Part shown: one piece after another, positions 1 to 5,962 of the stretch | Numbering within the stretch: position 1 is the first letter of the stretch | How the letters are laid out: every line of letters begins with the position of its first letter | Source: Shimia_B sp039198835 | Lineage (GTDB): Bacteria > Pseudomonadota > Alphaproteobacteria > Rhodobacterales > Rhodobacteraceae | Reading direction: 5' to 3' | DNA: 8,607 bases | Assembly: GCA_039198835.1 (NCBI GenBank) | Contig: JBCCTH010000121.1 | Coordinates: 1 to 8,607, forward strand | Position numbers and translations under genes: made by a program | Notes under the pieces: generated by a model | What the model saw: only the letters and a program-made list of their open reading frames with translations | Databases searched by the model: none | Told to the model about the DNA's origin: nothing

Positions 1-1060
1 CGGCCTGGACCGCGACGAGGATCAAAATGAAGGCCCCGAGGATCACCGCGAGCTGGCCGATCTCCACGCCGATATTGAACGCGATGAGCGAGACAAGAAA
101 TTGCCCTTGCGCGAGACCGAGATCGCCCAGCACGCTGGCAAAGCCAAGCCCGTGCAGCAGCCCGAAGGCAAAGACAACAGCCGGCCGGAACCAACCCAAT
201 TTCGGTTGAAAGATGTTCTCGATCGCAACCCAGGTGATGGAGAGTGCGATGAAGGCCTCCACGAGCCACATCCAGTCATCGGGGATATTGATCACCCCGA
301 GCGTGGCCATGGCGAGCGTCACCGTGTGCGCCACGGTAAAGGCCGTCACCTGCCAAAGGATCGGCCCCCATTTCAGCGCGAAGAAGAACAGGCCGAGCAC
401 GAACAGAATGTGATCGAGCCCCTTGGGAATGATGTGCTCGAAGCCTTCGATCAAAAAGCGGGTGAAGGCTTCGCCGGCTGTTTCCTGCACGAGGCCGATT
501 TTTGGCAAGAGCTCGGATGCCTCGCCGTCCTGGAGGATCGCGGCATAGGTCGCGCCGTCCCGCGACTGGCGGATGATAACGTCGCCATTCTCCTGGGCCC
601 AAGAAAAGCGCACGCCTTCGGCCTCGTCATCGAGCGGGGCGGATACCGTCAGAACGGTTTCGCGCGCGAGCTCTTCGCTCGCGGGCATGATCACATTCAC
701 ATTGGCCAGTTCGAGCGCGCCCGCGCCCTCGAGCGTGATCGTGGTGGCGATATCTTCCCAACCGGCTTCGAGCAGAGCTTGAAGATCATCGCCGCTCAGC
801 GCGCGCAGACGGTCATATTCCTCAGCCTCGGGCGCGTCGTTGGTATCACTGTAGAGGCTTTGATCGACCCCGGCGAGGATCGCTTCGGCGTTGACGGCGA
901 GCGCGATCTCGACACTGTCTTCGGCCACATCGATATTGGCGATGGCGGGTTGGGTTTCATGGGCCCATAATGCAGAGCCCCACAGGATGGTGAGCAGAGC
1001 CCCCATTGACATTGCCCAGAAACGAGCGCGCCTTACTGGTGTTGAAATGGGATATGACAT
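1..1060 (-). CDS. HupE/UreJ family membrane protein, C-terminus cut by window edge
   Basis: The frame is open from an ATG at 1060 down to position 1, giving 353 residues with no stop, so the C-terminus lies outside the window. Residues 1-33 look like a signal peptide: basic RRAR, then a hydrophobic stretch ending in ALWA before HETQ. About 170 acidic, probably periplasmic residues follow. From about residue 205 the protein is strongly hydrophobic with several membrane segments. It carries the HupE-type motif H209-x6-D216-H217, with H245 and H303 (LLHGLGFA) in later helices. This layout fits the HupE/UreJ_2 family, whose members are suspected nickel or other metal permeases; the substrate cannot be read here. 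ATGs at 1012 and 1006 are possible alternative starts but would lose the positive n-region. The start codon overlaps that of the divergent DUF4198 gene, which suggests shared control. Confidence 0.85.
   Translation of the reverse strand, partial: MSYPISTPVRRARFWAMSMGALLTILWGSALWAHETQPAIANIDVAEDSVEIALAVNAEAILAGVDQSLYSDTNDAPEAEEYDRLRALSGDDLQALLEAGWEDIATTITLEGAGALELANVNVIMPASEELARETVLTVSAPLDDEAEGVRFSWAQENGDVIIRQSRDGATYAAILQDGEASELLPKIGLVQETAGEAFTRFLIEGFEHIIPKGLDHILFVLGLFFFALKWGPILWQVTAFTVAHTVTLAMATLGVINIPDDWMWLVEAFIALSITWVAIENIFQPKLGWFRPAVVFAFGLLHGLGFASVLGDLGLAQGQFLVSLIAFNIGVEIGQLAVILGAFILILVAVQA
1006..1035 (+). promoter_or_regulatory. candidate promoter for the DUF4198 gene
   Basis: A perfect TTGACA lies at 1006-1011, inside the HupE signal-peptide coding region. 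At 17-18 bp spacing the -10 region (1029-1035) is poor, CGCCTT or GCCTTA. Transcription would begin near 1042, leaving a leader of about 17 nt before the ATG at 1059. The -35 match is seen directly; promoter activity is inference. Confidence 0.3.
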
Positions 1061-1841
1061 GCGACTTCTCACCCTCTTTCTGATCGGTATCGGCAACCCG
1101 CTCGTTGCCCATGAATTCTGGATTTCGCCGCAGGCGTATCGCATTGCCCCTACGGCCCCCCTCATCGCGAATATCAGGGTGGGCGAAGGCTTCAAGGGGA
1201 ATGCCTATTCCTACTTTGAGCGCCGCACCGAGCGGTTCGAGGTTATGTTGGGCGAGCGGAGCATTGACCCGGAGGCGACTTTGGGAGACCGGCCCGTTCT
1301 CAACCGCCCCGTGCCCGGCGAGGGCCTCGCCATCGTTGTCTATGAGACAGATGATAGCCGCCTGACCTATCGTGAGTGGCAAAAGTTCAAGGATTTCGTC
1401 GCGCACAAGGGCTTTACCGGCGCGCTTGAGCGCCATGACGCGCGCGGTCTGCCGCGCGAGGGCTTTGTCGAAACTTATCGGCGCTATGCCAAATCTCTCA
1501 TCGCGGTGGGGCAAGGAGCGGGGGCAGATCGCCGCGTCGGGCTTGATACAGAAATCATCGCACTCGCAAATCCGTATACTGACGCGCTTGACGAGGGGCT
1601 CCCTGTCGAGGTGTTGCTTTATGGCGCGCCGCGCCCGAATGCGCAGATCGAGGCCTATTCTCGCGACGCGGACGGCGAGATCACCGTGGCGCTCTTGCGC
1701 ACGGATGATGCGGGCCGCGCGCTCGTGCCCGTCGAGCGGGGCCATGATTACATGATCGACGCGGTCGTGCTCGAAGAGCGCGACGGCGATGTGGCTTGGC
1801 ATTCAATGTGGGCCAATCTCACGTTCTCGGTCCCGGAATAG
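1059..1841 (+). CDS. DUF4198 (NikM-like) secreted protein
   Basis: A protein of 260 residues. The start at 1059 gives a short signal peptide, MRLLTLFLIGIGNPLVA, followed by HEFWISP, the usual mature N-terminus of DUF4198 proteins. An in-frame ATG at 1047 adds only four residues and has a poorer upstream site. The second half (about 145-260) has a beta-rich pattern with LPVEVLLYGAPRP, LRTDDAGRALVPV and WHSMWANLTF, matching the DUF4198 domain that occurs alone or as a periplasmic partner of nickel or cobalt transporters. It probably acts in the periplasm, perhaps in metal delivery; the metal is not identifiable. It lies head to head with the HupE-type gene and 4 bp before the thioredoxin-like gene, so it probably forms an operon with the latter. 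The family call is fairly sure; the function is not. Confidence 0.82.
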   Translation: MRLLTLFLIGIGNPLVAHEFWISPQAYRIAPTAPLIANIRVGEGFKGNAYSYFERRTERFEVMLGERSIDPEATLGDRPVLNRPVPGEGLAIVVYETDDSRLTYREWQKFKDFVAHKGFTGALERHDARGLPREGFVETYRRYAKSLIAVGQGAGADRRVGLDTEIIALANPYTDALDEGLPVEVLLYGAPRPNAQIEAYSRDADGEITVALLRTDDAGRALVPVERGHDYMIDAVVLEERDGDVAWHSMWANLTFSVPE

Positions 1842-1845
1842 AGTT

Positions 1846-2400
1846 GTGGCCGCCGCGACCCCGCCAATTTGCGATTTTGACTGGCCCGCGCCCGGCTTCA
1901 CGCTCCCGGCCACGGATGGCAGCACCTTGAGCTTTGCGGATGTGGCGGGGCCGCGCGGCACGCTCATCATGTTCATCTGCAATCACTGCCCCTTTGTCGT
2001 TGCGATCCTGCCCAAGATCGAGCGGGATGCGCGCGATCTCGCGGCTTTGGGCGTGGGGGTGGCGGCGATCTGTTCGAATGATGCCAGGAGCTACCCGGCT
2101 GATAGCTTCCCCAGAATGGTGGAGATGGCTGAAACGCGTGGCTGGACCTTCCCTTACCTGCATGACGCGGATCAGCGGGTCGCGCGGGCTTATGGCGCGG
2201 TGTGTACGCCTGATTTCTTCGGCTTCAACGCGGCGGGCGGATTGCAATATCGCGGGCGGCTCGATGCCCAACGCGCGAGCCCTGCGCCAGACGATCTGCC
2301 TCGCGAGCTTTTTGAGGCGATGAAGATGGTGAGCCAAACGGGCCATGGCCCGCGCGCGCAAACGCCTTCGATGGGATGCTCGGTCAAATGGGCGCGCTGA
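1846..2400 (+). CDS. thioredoxin-like protein with CNHCPF redox centre
   Basis: A protein of 184 residues from a GTG at 1846, 4 bp after the DUF4198 stop. The nearest in-frame ATG (1789) would overlap the upstream gene by 53 bp and add residues that do not look like this family. The thioredoxin fold of the AhpC/TSA-like group is visible: PAPGFTLPATDG at about 14-25, the CXXC centre C45-N-H-C48-P in FICNHCPFV, then SNDARSYPADSF, FPYLHDADQRVARAYGAVCTPDFF and the C-terminal GCSVKW. No signal peptide is seen, so it is probably cytoplasmic. These CNHCPF proteins are presumed thiol-disulfide oxidoreductases or peroxidase-like, but their substrates are mostly unknown. Pairing with a secreted metal-linked protein suggests, without proof, a role in metal or redox stress. 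It converges on ptsN with 10 bp between the stops. Confidence 0.88.
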   Translation: MAAATPPICDFDWPAPGFTLPATDGSTLSFADVAGPRGTLIMFICNHCPFVVAILPKIERDARDLAALGVGVAAICSNDARSYPADSFPRMVEMAETRGWTFPYLHDADQRVARAYGAVCTPDFFGFNAAGGLQYRGRLDAQRASPAPDDLPRELFEAMKMVSQTGHGPRAQTPSMGCSVKWAR

Positions 2401-2410
2401 GCGCCGCCTT

Positions 2411-2875
2411 CTAAGCGGCCGCGCTTGTCGATGTTTGCGACAGGACACCCAAAAGCGCCGCCGGGCTGCGGTTCGAGCGCAGGCGCTCGCAGATCGCATC
2501 ATCGCGCAGCGTGCGCGCCACGAGGGCCAGGGCCTTGAGATGCTCGACCCCCGCGGCCTCGGGCGCGAAAAGGAAAAAGATCAGATCGACGGGCTGCTGA
2601 TCGACGGCATCGAAATCAATTGGCTTATCGAGCCGCACGAACGCGCCGATGACGCTCTCGACCTCAGCCACACGGGCATGGGGCAAGGCGACGCCCTTCC
2701 CCACCGCCGTCGGCCCGAGCGTCTCACGCTCCAGAAGCGCTTCGACGGCTTGCGGCAAAGCCAGGCCATAGGCCTCGGAGACGAGATCAACGACATCATG
2801 AAACAAGCGTTTCTTTGAGGTCGTGGACGACAAAACCTTCACGGCCTCTTGCTTGAGGATGCTTGTGAGTTCCAT
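2411..2875 (-). CDS. ptsN: nitrogen-PTS EIIA protein PtsN
   Basis: A cytoplasmic protein of 154 residues, the normal length for EIIA-Ntr. It spans a PTS_EIIA_2 domain: GVALPHARV carries the phosphorylated histidine H66, and PIDFDAVDQQPVDLIFFLFAP and HLKALALVARTLRD follow as in the family. In the nitrogen PTS the phosphate passes from PtsP (EI-Ntr) through NPr to this histidine, and the phosphorylation state regulates potassium transport, nitrogen and stress responses. It follows hpf with a 27-bp gap, so the two are probably co-transcribed, the standard neighbourhood in Proteobacteria. The ribosome site before ATG 2875 is weak. The only convergent-gap structure is a 5-bp stem with no T-run, so no clear terminator is visible after its stop. 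Confidence 0.95.
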   Translation of the reverse strand: MELTSILKQEAVKVLSSTTSKKRLFHDVVDLVSEAYGLALPQAVEALLERETLGPTAVGKGVALPHARVAEVESVIGAFVRLDKPIDFDAVDQQPVDLIFFLFAPEAAGVEHLKALALVARTLRDDAICERLRSNRSPAALLGVLSQTSTSAAA

Positions 2876-2902
2876 ATCAGCTTTCGTCTCTAGACCGGCG
2901 CG

Positions 2903-3478
2903 TCAGCCCGAAAGTGTCGGGTCGATCCAGCCGATGTTGCCATCATCGCGGCGGTATACAACGTTCGTTCTCCCCGCCGTTTCGTTCGTAAACACCAACA
3001 CCGGCGACCCGGCTAGCTCCATCTGCATGACCGCCTCTCCCACGGAAAGCGATGGAATTTGCGTTTCCATCTCCGCAACGATCACCGGTTGAAGGCTTTC
3101 CGGCTCGGTCTCGGCCTCCTCCTCGGTTGCGGCGAGGATATACGAGGCAGCGCCAGATAATTCAACAGGCTGCTCCCGGTCTTTGTGATGGTCCTTCAAA
3201 CGCCGTTTATAGCGCCGCAATTGCTTATCCATCTTGGCCTCTGCGGCTTCAAAAGCTGCATAGATTTCAACGTCATGGCCCTTTGCCTGCGCTGTGAGGC
3301 CGGTGCTGAGATGGACAATGGCCTCGCACACATATTCATGGGCGGACTTGGAAAAAATCACCGTCGCATCCGTCGGACGCCCCGCATATTTGCCCAAAGT
3401 CGCGGAAAGCGAGGTTTCCACGTGAGTCTGGAGGGCGGTGCCGATATCGATTTGTTTTCCGGTGATCTGGTAGCGCAT
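2903..3478 (-). CDS. hpf: long-form ribosome hibernation promoting factor HPF
   Basis: A protein of 191 residues. The frame is open up to 3613, but the start is MRYQITGKQIDIG at 3478. That position has a good ribosome site and matches the family N-terminus; the extra 45 upstream residues look non-coding. Residues 1-97 form the S30AE/YfiA domain that binds in the 30S decoding channel, with the basic end QLRRYKRRLKDHHKDRE. An acidic linker follows at about 98-130. The C-terminal domain at 131-190 (PSLSVGEAVMQMELAGSPVLVF...GNIGWIDPTLSG) dimerises two 30S subunits into 100S particles. The length and this domain mark the long form, which works without RMF. It is first of an apparent hpf-ptsN unit with its own candidate promoter, consistent with growth-phase control separate from lptB. 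Confidence 0.95.
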   Translation of the reverse strand: MRYQITGKQIDIGTALQTHVETSLSATLGKYAGRPTDATVIFSKSAHEYVCEAIVHLSTGLTAQAKGHDVEIYAAFEAAEAKMDKQLRRYKRRLKDHHKDREQPVELSGAASYILAATEEEAETEPESLQPVIVAEMETQIPSLSVGEAVMQMELAGSPVLVFTNETAGRTNVVYRRDDGNIGWIDPTLSG

Positions 3479-3482
3479 GGAA

Positions 3483-3489
3483 CCTCTTT
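3483..3489 (-). promoter_or_regulatory. ribosome binding site of hpf
   Basis: Read on the minus strand this is AAAGAGG, ending 4 nt before the ATG at 3478. It supports this start over the longer open frame and is clearer than the sites of the other leftward genes here. Confidence 0.65.
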
Positions 3490-3632
3490 CGTGGTGGGGA
3501 CGAGCCGCATCAGGGGCCCAACGGGCAGTGATATCAGCTTCGGGTAGATTGCTTGGGTTTTGGCCCAATGGCGCAGCCCGCCGCGACGGAACGCCTGAAA
3601 GTGAGACTGCCAATGGAGCCTTGCATAGGGTT

Positions 3633-3662
3633 AGTTTGAGGAGGAACGCGTGAGTCTGTCAA
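3633..3662 (-). promoter_or_regulatory. candidate hpf promoter
   Basis: On the minus strand a perfect TTGACA occupies 3662-3657. With an 18-bp spacer the -10 would be CAAACT at 3638-3633, matching the consensus at 3 of 6 positions. Transcription would start near 3626, giving an hpf leader of roughly 150 nt. A weak -10 paired with a strong -35 is known from Rhodobacter sigma-70 promoters. The assignment is inference from position and the -35 match. Confidence 0.4.
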
Positions 3663-3671
3663 CGAAAAGTC

Positions 3672-3704
3672 GGTTAACGCGGGGGCCAGGGGCCGCCCGT
3701 TACC
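3672..3704. terminator. imperfect GC-rich hairpin upstream of the hpf promoter
   Basis: GGTTAACGCGGGGGCC pairs with GGCCGCCCGTTACC around a 3-nt loop, with a bulged T, a bulged C and one G-G mismatch. On the minus strand it is followed within 4 nt by TTTT, then by the candidate TTGACA at 3662. It could be a weak terminator for read-through from lptB, or a binding site just upstream of the hpf promoter. The T-run is short, so termination is uncertain. Confidence 0.35.
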
Positions 3705-3790
3705 CGACCTCACTTCGCCCGATGCGACGGCAATTCAGGCGCGGGACCGTGCGAAACCCCATGCTCGTTTTCCTTGTGGCGGGCGTCAAA

Positions 3791-3844
3791 CTGGGGGTTT
3801 CACACCCCCAGACCCCCGTGGAGTTTTTTTGGAAAAATGAAGGG
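3791..3844 (+). repeat. intergenic repeat element, plus-strand copy with perfect hairpin
   Basis: The arms CTGGGGGT (3791-3798) and ACCCCCAG (3804-3811) form a perfect 8-bp stem with loop TTCAC. ACCCCCGTGGAG, seven T's and GGAAAAATGAAGGGG follow. I recall many intergenic regions of Rhodobacterales carrying this layout, a G-run/C-run hairpin followed by GGAG, a T-rich stretch and an AAGATGAAG or AAAATGAAG core. The hairpin followed by T's 12 bp later resembles a terminator for rightward transcription, yet no rightward gene ends nearby, so a repeat identity fits better. Confidence 0.55.
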
Positions 3845-3920
3845 GCCGGAATGTCACCCTTATTCAGCATCAATGCCGGGTAGCAAAAAAGGGGGAGGGT
3901 GGAAGACCGCGCAAGATGAG

Positions 3921-3963
3921 GCGCCTTTCAGGCTGATGCGGCCGACGCCCCGGCAAAAGGCGC
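3921..3963. repeat. inverted repeat with long loop
   Basis: GCGCCTTT (3921-3928) is matched by AAAGGCGC (3956-3963). The 27-nt loop holds a smaller GCCG/CGGC pairing. No T-run follows the stem on the minus strand, so it is not a standard terminator for lptB. It may be a folded 3' end or chance in GC-rich sequence. Confidence 0.25.
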
Positions 3964-3967
3964 GGAG

Positions 3968-4000
3968 AGCCCCGCCTTCATTTTTCTAGAATACCTCCCG
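3968..4000 (-). repeat. intergenic repeat element, minus-strand copy
   Basis: On the minus strand GGAGGTATTCTAGAAAAATGAAGG starts near 3998. Aligned with GGAG through ATGAAGG of the plus copy at 3821-3842 it agrees at about 20 of 24 positions, with an identical 12-base core GAAAAATGAAGG. No hairpin of the plus-copy kind flanks it. The two copies face each other about 130 bp apart. Confidence 0.5.
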
Positions 4001-4055
4001 TTACTTTGCCCGGCCGCGCGTCTTTATGAGCCGCCTTGCCGAGGGCGAAGCTGCT

Positions 4056-4814
4056 TCAGGTGAACCGGAAGTTGTTGCCGAGATAGACGCGGCGGACGTT
4101 TTCGTCTTCCACGATTTCTTTTGTCGTGCCCGACATGAGCACTTTGCCGTCATGGAGGATATAGGCGCGATCCACGATGCCCAGCGTTTCCTGCACGTTG
4201 TGATCGGTGATCAAGACCCCCAGACCCCTGCTCTTGAGGTCGTTCACGAGCGTTCGGATCTCTCCCACGGCGATGGGATCAACCCCAGCGAAGGGTTCAT
4301 CGAGCAGGAGATATTTCGGATTGGCGGCGAGGCAGCGCGCGATTTCCACGCGCCGCCGCTCGCCGCCCGAAAGCGCGAGCGCGGGGGCGCGGCGCAGATG
4401 CTCGATGGCGAACTCGGCTAAAAGCTCTTCGAGGCGGCGTTGGCGCTTGTGGCGTTTGGGCTCTGATATCTCGAGGATCGCCAGGATATTCTCTTCGACA
4501 TTGAGGCCGCGGAAGATCGACATTTCCTGGGGCAGATACCCGATGCCTTCATTGGCGCGGCGATACATCGGCAGCGCTGAGACATCGCGCCCGTCAACGA
4601 TCACCTGCCCGGCCTCGGCATCCACCAGGCCCGCGATGGCATAAAAACACGTCGTCTTGCCCGATCCGTTCGGACCCAGAAGCGCGACGACCTCGCCGCG
4701 ATCCAGCGTCAGGCTCACGTCGCGGATAACGAGGCGCTTCTTATAGCTTTTGCGCAGCTTGTTGACGCGCAGGCCCGAGCTGCCTTCGGTCACGGTGAGG
4801 TCTGCGGCGCTCAT
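4056..4814 (-). CDS. lptB: LPS export ABC transporter ATPase LptB
   Basis: A protein of 252 residues, slightly longer than Escherichia coli LptB because of a short N-terminal extension. All ABC ATPase motifs are present: Walker A GPNGSGKT (47-54), Q-loop at Q96 in GYLPQEMSIF, signature LSGGE (148-152), Walker B YLLLDEP with catalytic E173, D-loop AGVDP and H-loop H205 in TDHNVQETL. The sequence IFRGLNVEENI after the Q-loop is typical of LptB. As a dimer at the inner membrane it binds LptF and LptG, and ATP hydrolysis drives lipopolysaccharide into LptC and LptA. Its ATG overlaps the lptA stop in ATGA, so the two are probably translationally coupled. It is the last gene of the packed lpt group; the next gene, hpf, is 577 bp away. 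Confidence 0.97.
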   Translation of the reverse strand: MSAADLTVTEGSSGLRVNKLRKSYKKRLVIRDVSLTLDRGEVVALLGPNGSGKTTCFYAIAGLVDAEAGQVIVDGRDVSALPMYRRANEGIGYLPQEMSIFRGLNVEENILAILEISEPKRHKRQRRLEELLAEFAIEHLRRAPALALSGGERRRVEIARCLAANPKYLLLDEPFAGVDPIAVGEIRTLVNDLKSRGLGVLITDHNVQETLGIVDRAYILHDGKVLMSGTTKEIVEDENVRRVYLGNNFRFT

Positions 4815-5287
4815 TCGCTCGGCTGGAGCACGGTGCGCACACGGCCTTCAAGCTGCGCTGTCCCGGTGGCCAGATCGACGCGCATGCGCTCCGATGAGAC
4901 GGCGCTGCGCCCCTGGCTCAGCAACACATCCCCTTCGAGGAGCATGGTATCGGCCTCAAGCGCATAGGTCGCGCGGCGCGCCTCGACTTCTTCTTCAGGG
5001 GTCACGAGCGTCACGCCGCCTTCGGCGACGATGCGCGAGATACCGCCTGTTTCGCTGTAGCTGACCATGACGCGCGGCGCGGCGAGGCGCAGATCACCCT
5101 GACCGATGATGACATTGCCGCTCAAGACCGCCGAGCCATCCTCCTGGTCAATCGACATGCGATCGGCGGCGATCTCGATGGCCTGGCTGGCATCCTGATC
5201 AAAGCCTGCAAACGCCACCTGGAGGCCCTGCGCAAACGCAGCAGTGGGCAACAAGAGCCCAACGACCGCAATCACTCTCACAAACAT
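4811..5287 (-). CDS. lptA: LPS transport periplasmic bridge protein LptA
   Basis: A protein of 158 residues from the ATG at 5287. This start gives a clean signal peptide, MFVRVIAVVGLLLPTAAFA, with predicted cleavage before QG. The purine-rich GGAGTAGG that could serve as its ribosome site covers the lptC stop codon. An upstream ATG at 5308 would add MTRSRWA and overlap lptC by 14 bp; it remains possible. The mature part is an OstA/LptA beta-jellyroll domain: IEIAADRMSIDQEDGSAVLSG, NVIIGQGDLRLAAPRVMV, YALEADTMLLEGDVLLSQG and a last strand GTAQLEGRVRTVL. It polymerises in the periplasm to carry lipopolysaccharide from LptC to the outer-membrane LptD/E complex. It lies 7 bp after lptC and overlaps lptB by 4 bp. 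Confidence 0.93.
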   Translation of the reverse strand: MFVRVIAVVGLLLPTAAFAQGLQVAFAGFDQDASQAIEIAADRMSIDQEDGSAVLSGNVIIGQGDLRLAAPRVMVSYSETGGISRIVAEGGVTLVTPEEEVEARRATYALEADTMLLEGDVLLSQGRSAVSSERMRVDLATGTAQLEGRVRTVLQPSE

Positions 5288-5294
5288 CGCCCAC

Positions 5295-5906
5295 CTACTC
5301 CGCGTCATCTTCCACATATAGCATCTCCACATCGCCTTGGAAAACGATCCGGTGTGGTTTGTCGGCCTCCGGGCGGGTTACGGCCAGCGCATCGGCTCTG
5401 ATGCGGCCGAACGGGCCTATTGCCGTGATCGGGCCGAGTGTTTCGAGATCGCCCGTTGCGAAATCAGTGATCAAGCCGTCGGTTTCGATGATCAGGCCGT
5501 CGGATGTTTCGATTATGGCACCGCCCCTAAGCTCGGCGCGCCCTGTGCTTTGGTTGAACTCGGCGCTGGGCGCGGTCACGGTCAGCGTGAGCCCCCCGGG
5601 CATCTCGAAGCGGGCATCGAGCATCTCGAGCGTGAAGCGGTCGCCCGCCTCAAGATCGGGGATGGCTGCGCTGCCTGTGAAGGTTATCGCCGCGCCAGAG
5701 TCTGTCACCCCCGCGAAATAGGGCGAACTGACACGCTGCTCGCGCGCGAGCTGTTCCACATTGAGTTCCGCATAGGGGATCGATTGGGTCGGATCGACTT
5801 CGCCCGAGAAAAAGAAGAGCGTTGAGAGAAGGCCCAAGGCCGCGAGCGGCAAAAAGACCTTGAGCGCGGTGACGACACGCGTGTAGCTGTCTGCGCGTGC
5901 CACCAT
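5295..5906 (-). CDS. lptC: LPS export membrane-anchored protein LptC
   Basis: A protein of 203 residues. One membrane segment at about 12-34 (VVTALKVFLPLAALGLL and on) anchors it in the inner membrane, and the rest is a periplasmic LptC jellyroll of alternating beta strands, for example RFEMPGGLTLTVTAPSAEF, RAELRGGAIIETSDGLIIE and IVFQGDVEMLY. Sequence conservation in LptC is low, so the call rests on the single anchor, the strand pattern and the place directly before lptA and lptB. It links the LptBFG transporter to LptA. The ATG at 5906 shares one base with a TAA (TAATG) that ends an 11-codon leader frame inside a tandem repeat, so its translation could be coupled. The purine-rich GGCGGGG just upstream may serve as ribosome site. 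Confidence 0.9.
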   Translation of the reverse strand: MVARADSYTRVVTALKVFLPLAALGLLSTLFFFSGEVDPTQSIPYAELNVEQLAREQRVSSPYFAGVTDSGAAITFTGSAAIPDLEAGDRFTLEMLDARFEMPGGLTLTVTAPSAEFNQSTGRAELRGGAIIETSDGLIIETDGLITDFATGDLETLGPITAIGPFGRIRADALAVTRPEADKPHRIVFQGDVEMLYVEDDAE

Positions 5907-5941
5907 TACCCCGCCATCGCCCCCGCCATCGCCCCCGTCAT
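5906..5941 (-). other. possible 11-residue leader ORF ending at the lptC start
   Basis: ATG at 5941 opens MTGAMAGAMAG and ends in TAA at 5908-5906, sharing one A with the lptC ATG. It is encoded entirely by the 12-bp tandem repeat and lies in the frame of kdsD. It might couple lptC translation to upstream ribosomes, or it may be only a by-product of a repeat whose unit is a multiple of three. No separate ribosome site is clear. Confidence 0.25.
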
Positions 5942-5958
5942 CGCCCCTGCCCTAGCCC
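5911..5958. repeat. 12-bp tandem repeat, four units
   Basis: The plus-strand unit CCGCCATCGCCC occurs twice exactly (5911-5922, 5923-5934), once with one change (5935-5946) and once with three changes (5947-5958). It fills most of the 56-bp spacer between kdsD and lptC. The unit length keeps the reading frame, and copy number could change by replication slippage. Confidence 0.85.
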
Positions 5959-5962
5959 CAGA

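Larger units (their letters stand above)
3479..4055. other. 577-bp gene-free gap between lptB and hpf
   Basis: No convincing gene lies here on either strand. Going from lptB towards hpf (leftward), it holds an intergenic repeat copy at 3968-4000, a long-loop inverted repeat (3921-3963), a second and inverted repeat copy with a perfect hairpin (3791-3844), an imperfect GC-rich hairpin (3672-3704), a candidate hpf promoter (3633-3662) and an hpf leader of about 150 nt. Many Proteobacteria carry rpoN at this place. I see no RpoN-like residue pattern in any frame, so this is not an obvious rpoN remnant. Confidence 0.7.

Noticed and set aside
101..970. Long plus-strand ORF of 289 codons
   Set aside because: It lies opposite the HupE-type gene, whose minus frame shows a signal peptide, membrane helices and family motifs. 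The plus translation is rich in charged, low-meaning residues, the usual shadow in GC-rich DNA.
957..1802. Long minus-strand ORF of 281 codons
   Set aside because: It is a shadow of the DUF4198 gene and contains no recognisable domain. It also crosses the HupE start region in another frame.
2403..2419. Stem GCCGC/GCGGC between the convergent thioredoxin-like and ptsN genes as a terminator
   Set aside because: Only 5 bp of stem, a 7-nt loop that includes the ptsN stop and no T-run on either side.
1819..2502. Minus-strand ORF of 227 codons across the thioredoxin-like gene
   Set aside because: It is very rich in arginine and alanine and runs through two confidently assigned genes in wrong frames.
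2345..2818. Plus-strand ORF of 157 codons
   Set aside because: It is antisense to ptsN, which has a clear EIIA domain with active-site histidine.
3774..3989. Plus-strand ORF of 71 codons in the lptB-hpf gap
   Set aside because: It reads through the hairpin and intergenic repeat and has no domain pattern or ribosome site.
5911..5958. Tandem array as a CRISPR-like or protein-binding iteron array
   Set aside because: Units are 12 bp with no spacers, and there is no replication gene nearby. A slippage-type repeat in a spacer explains it.
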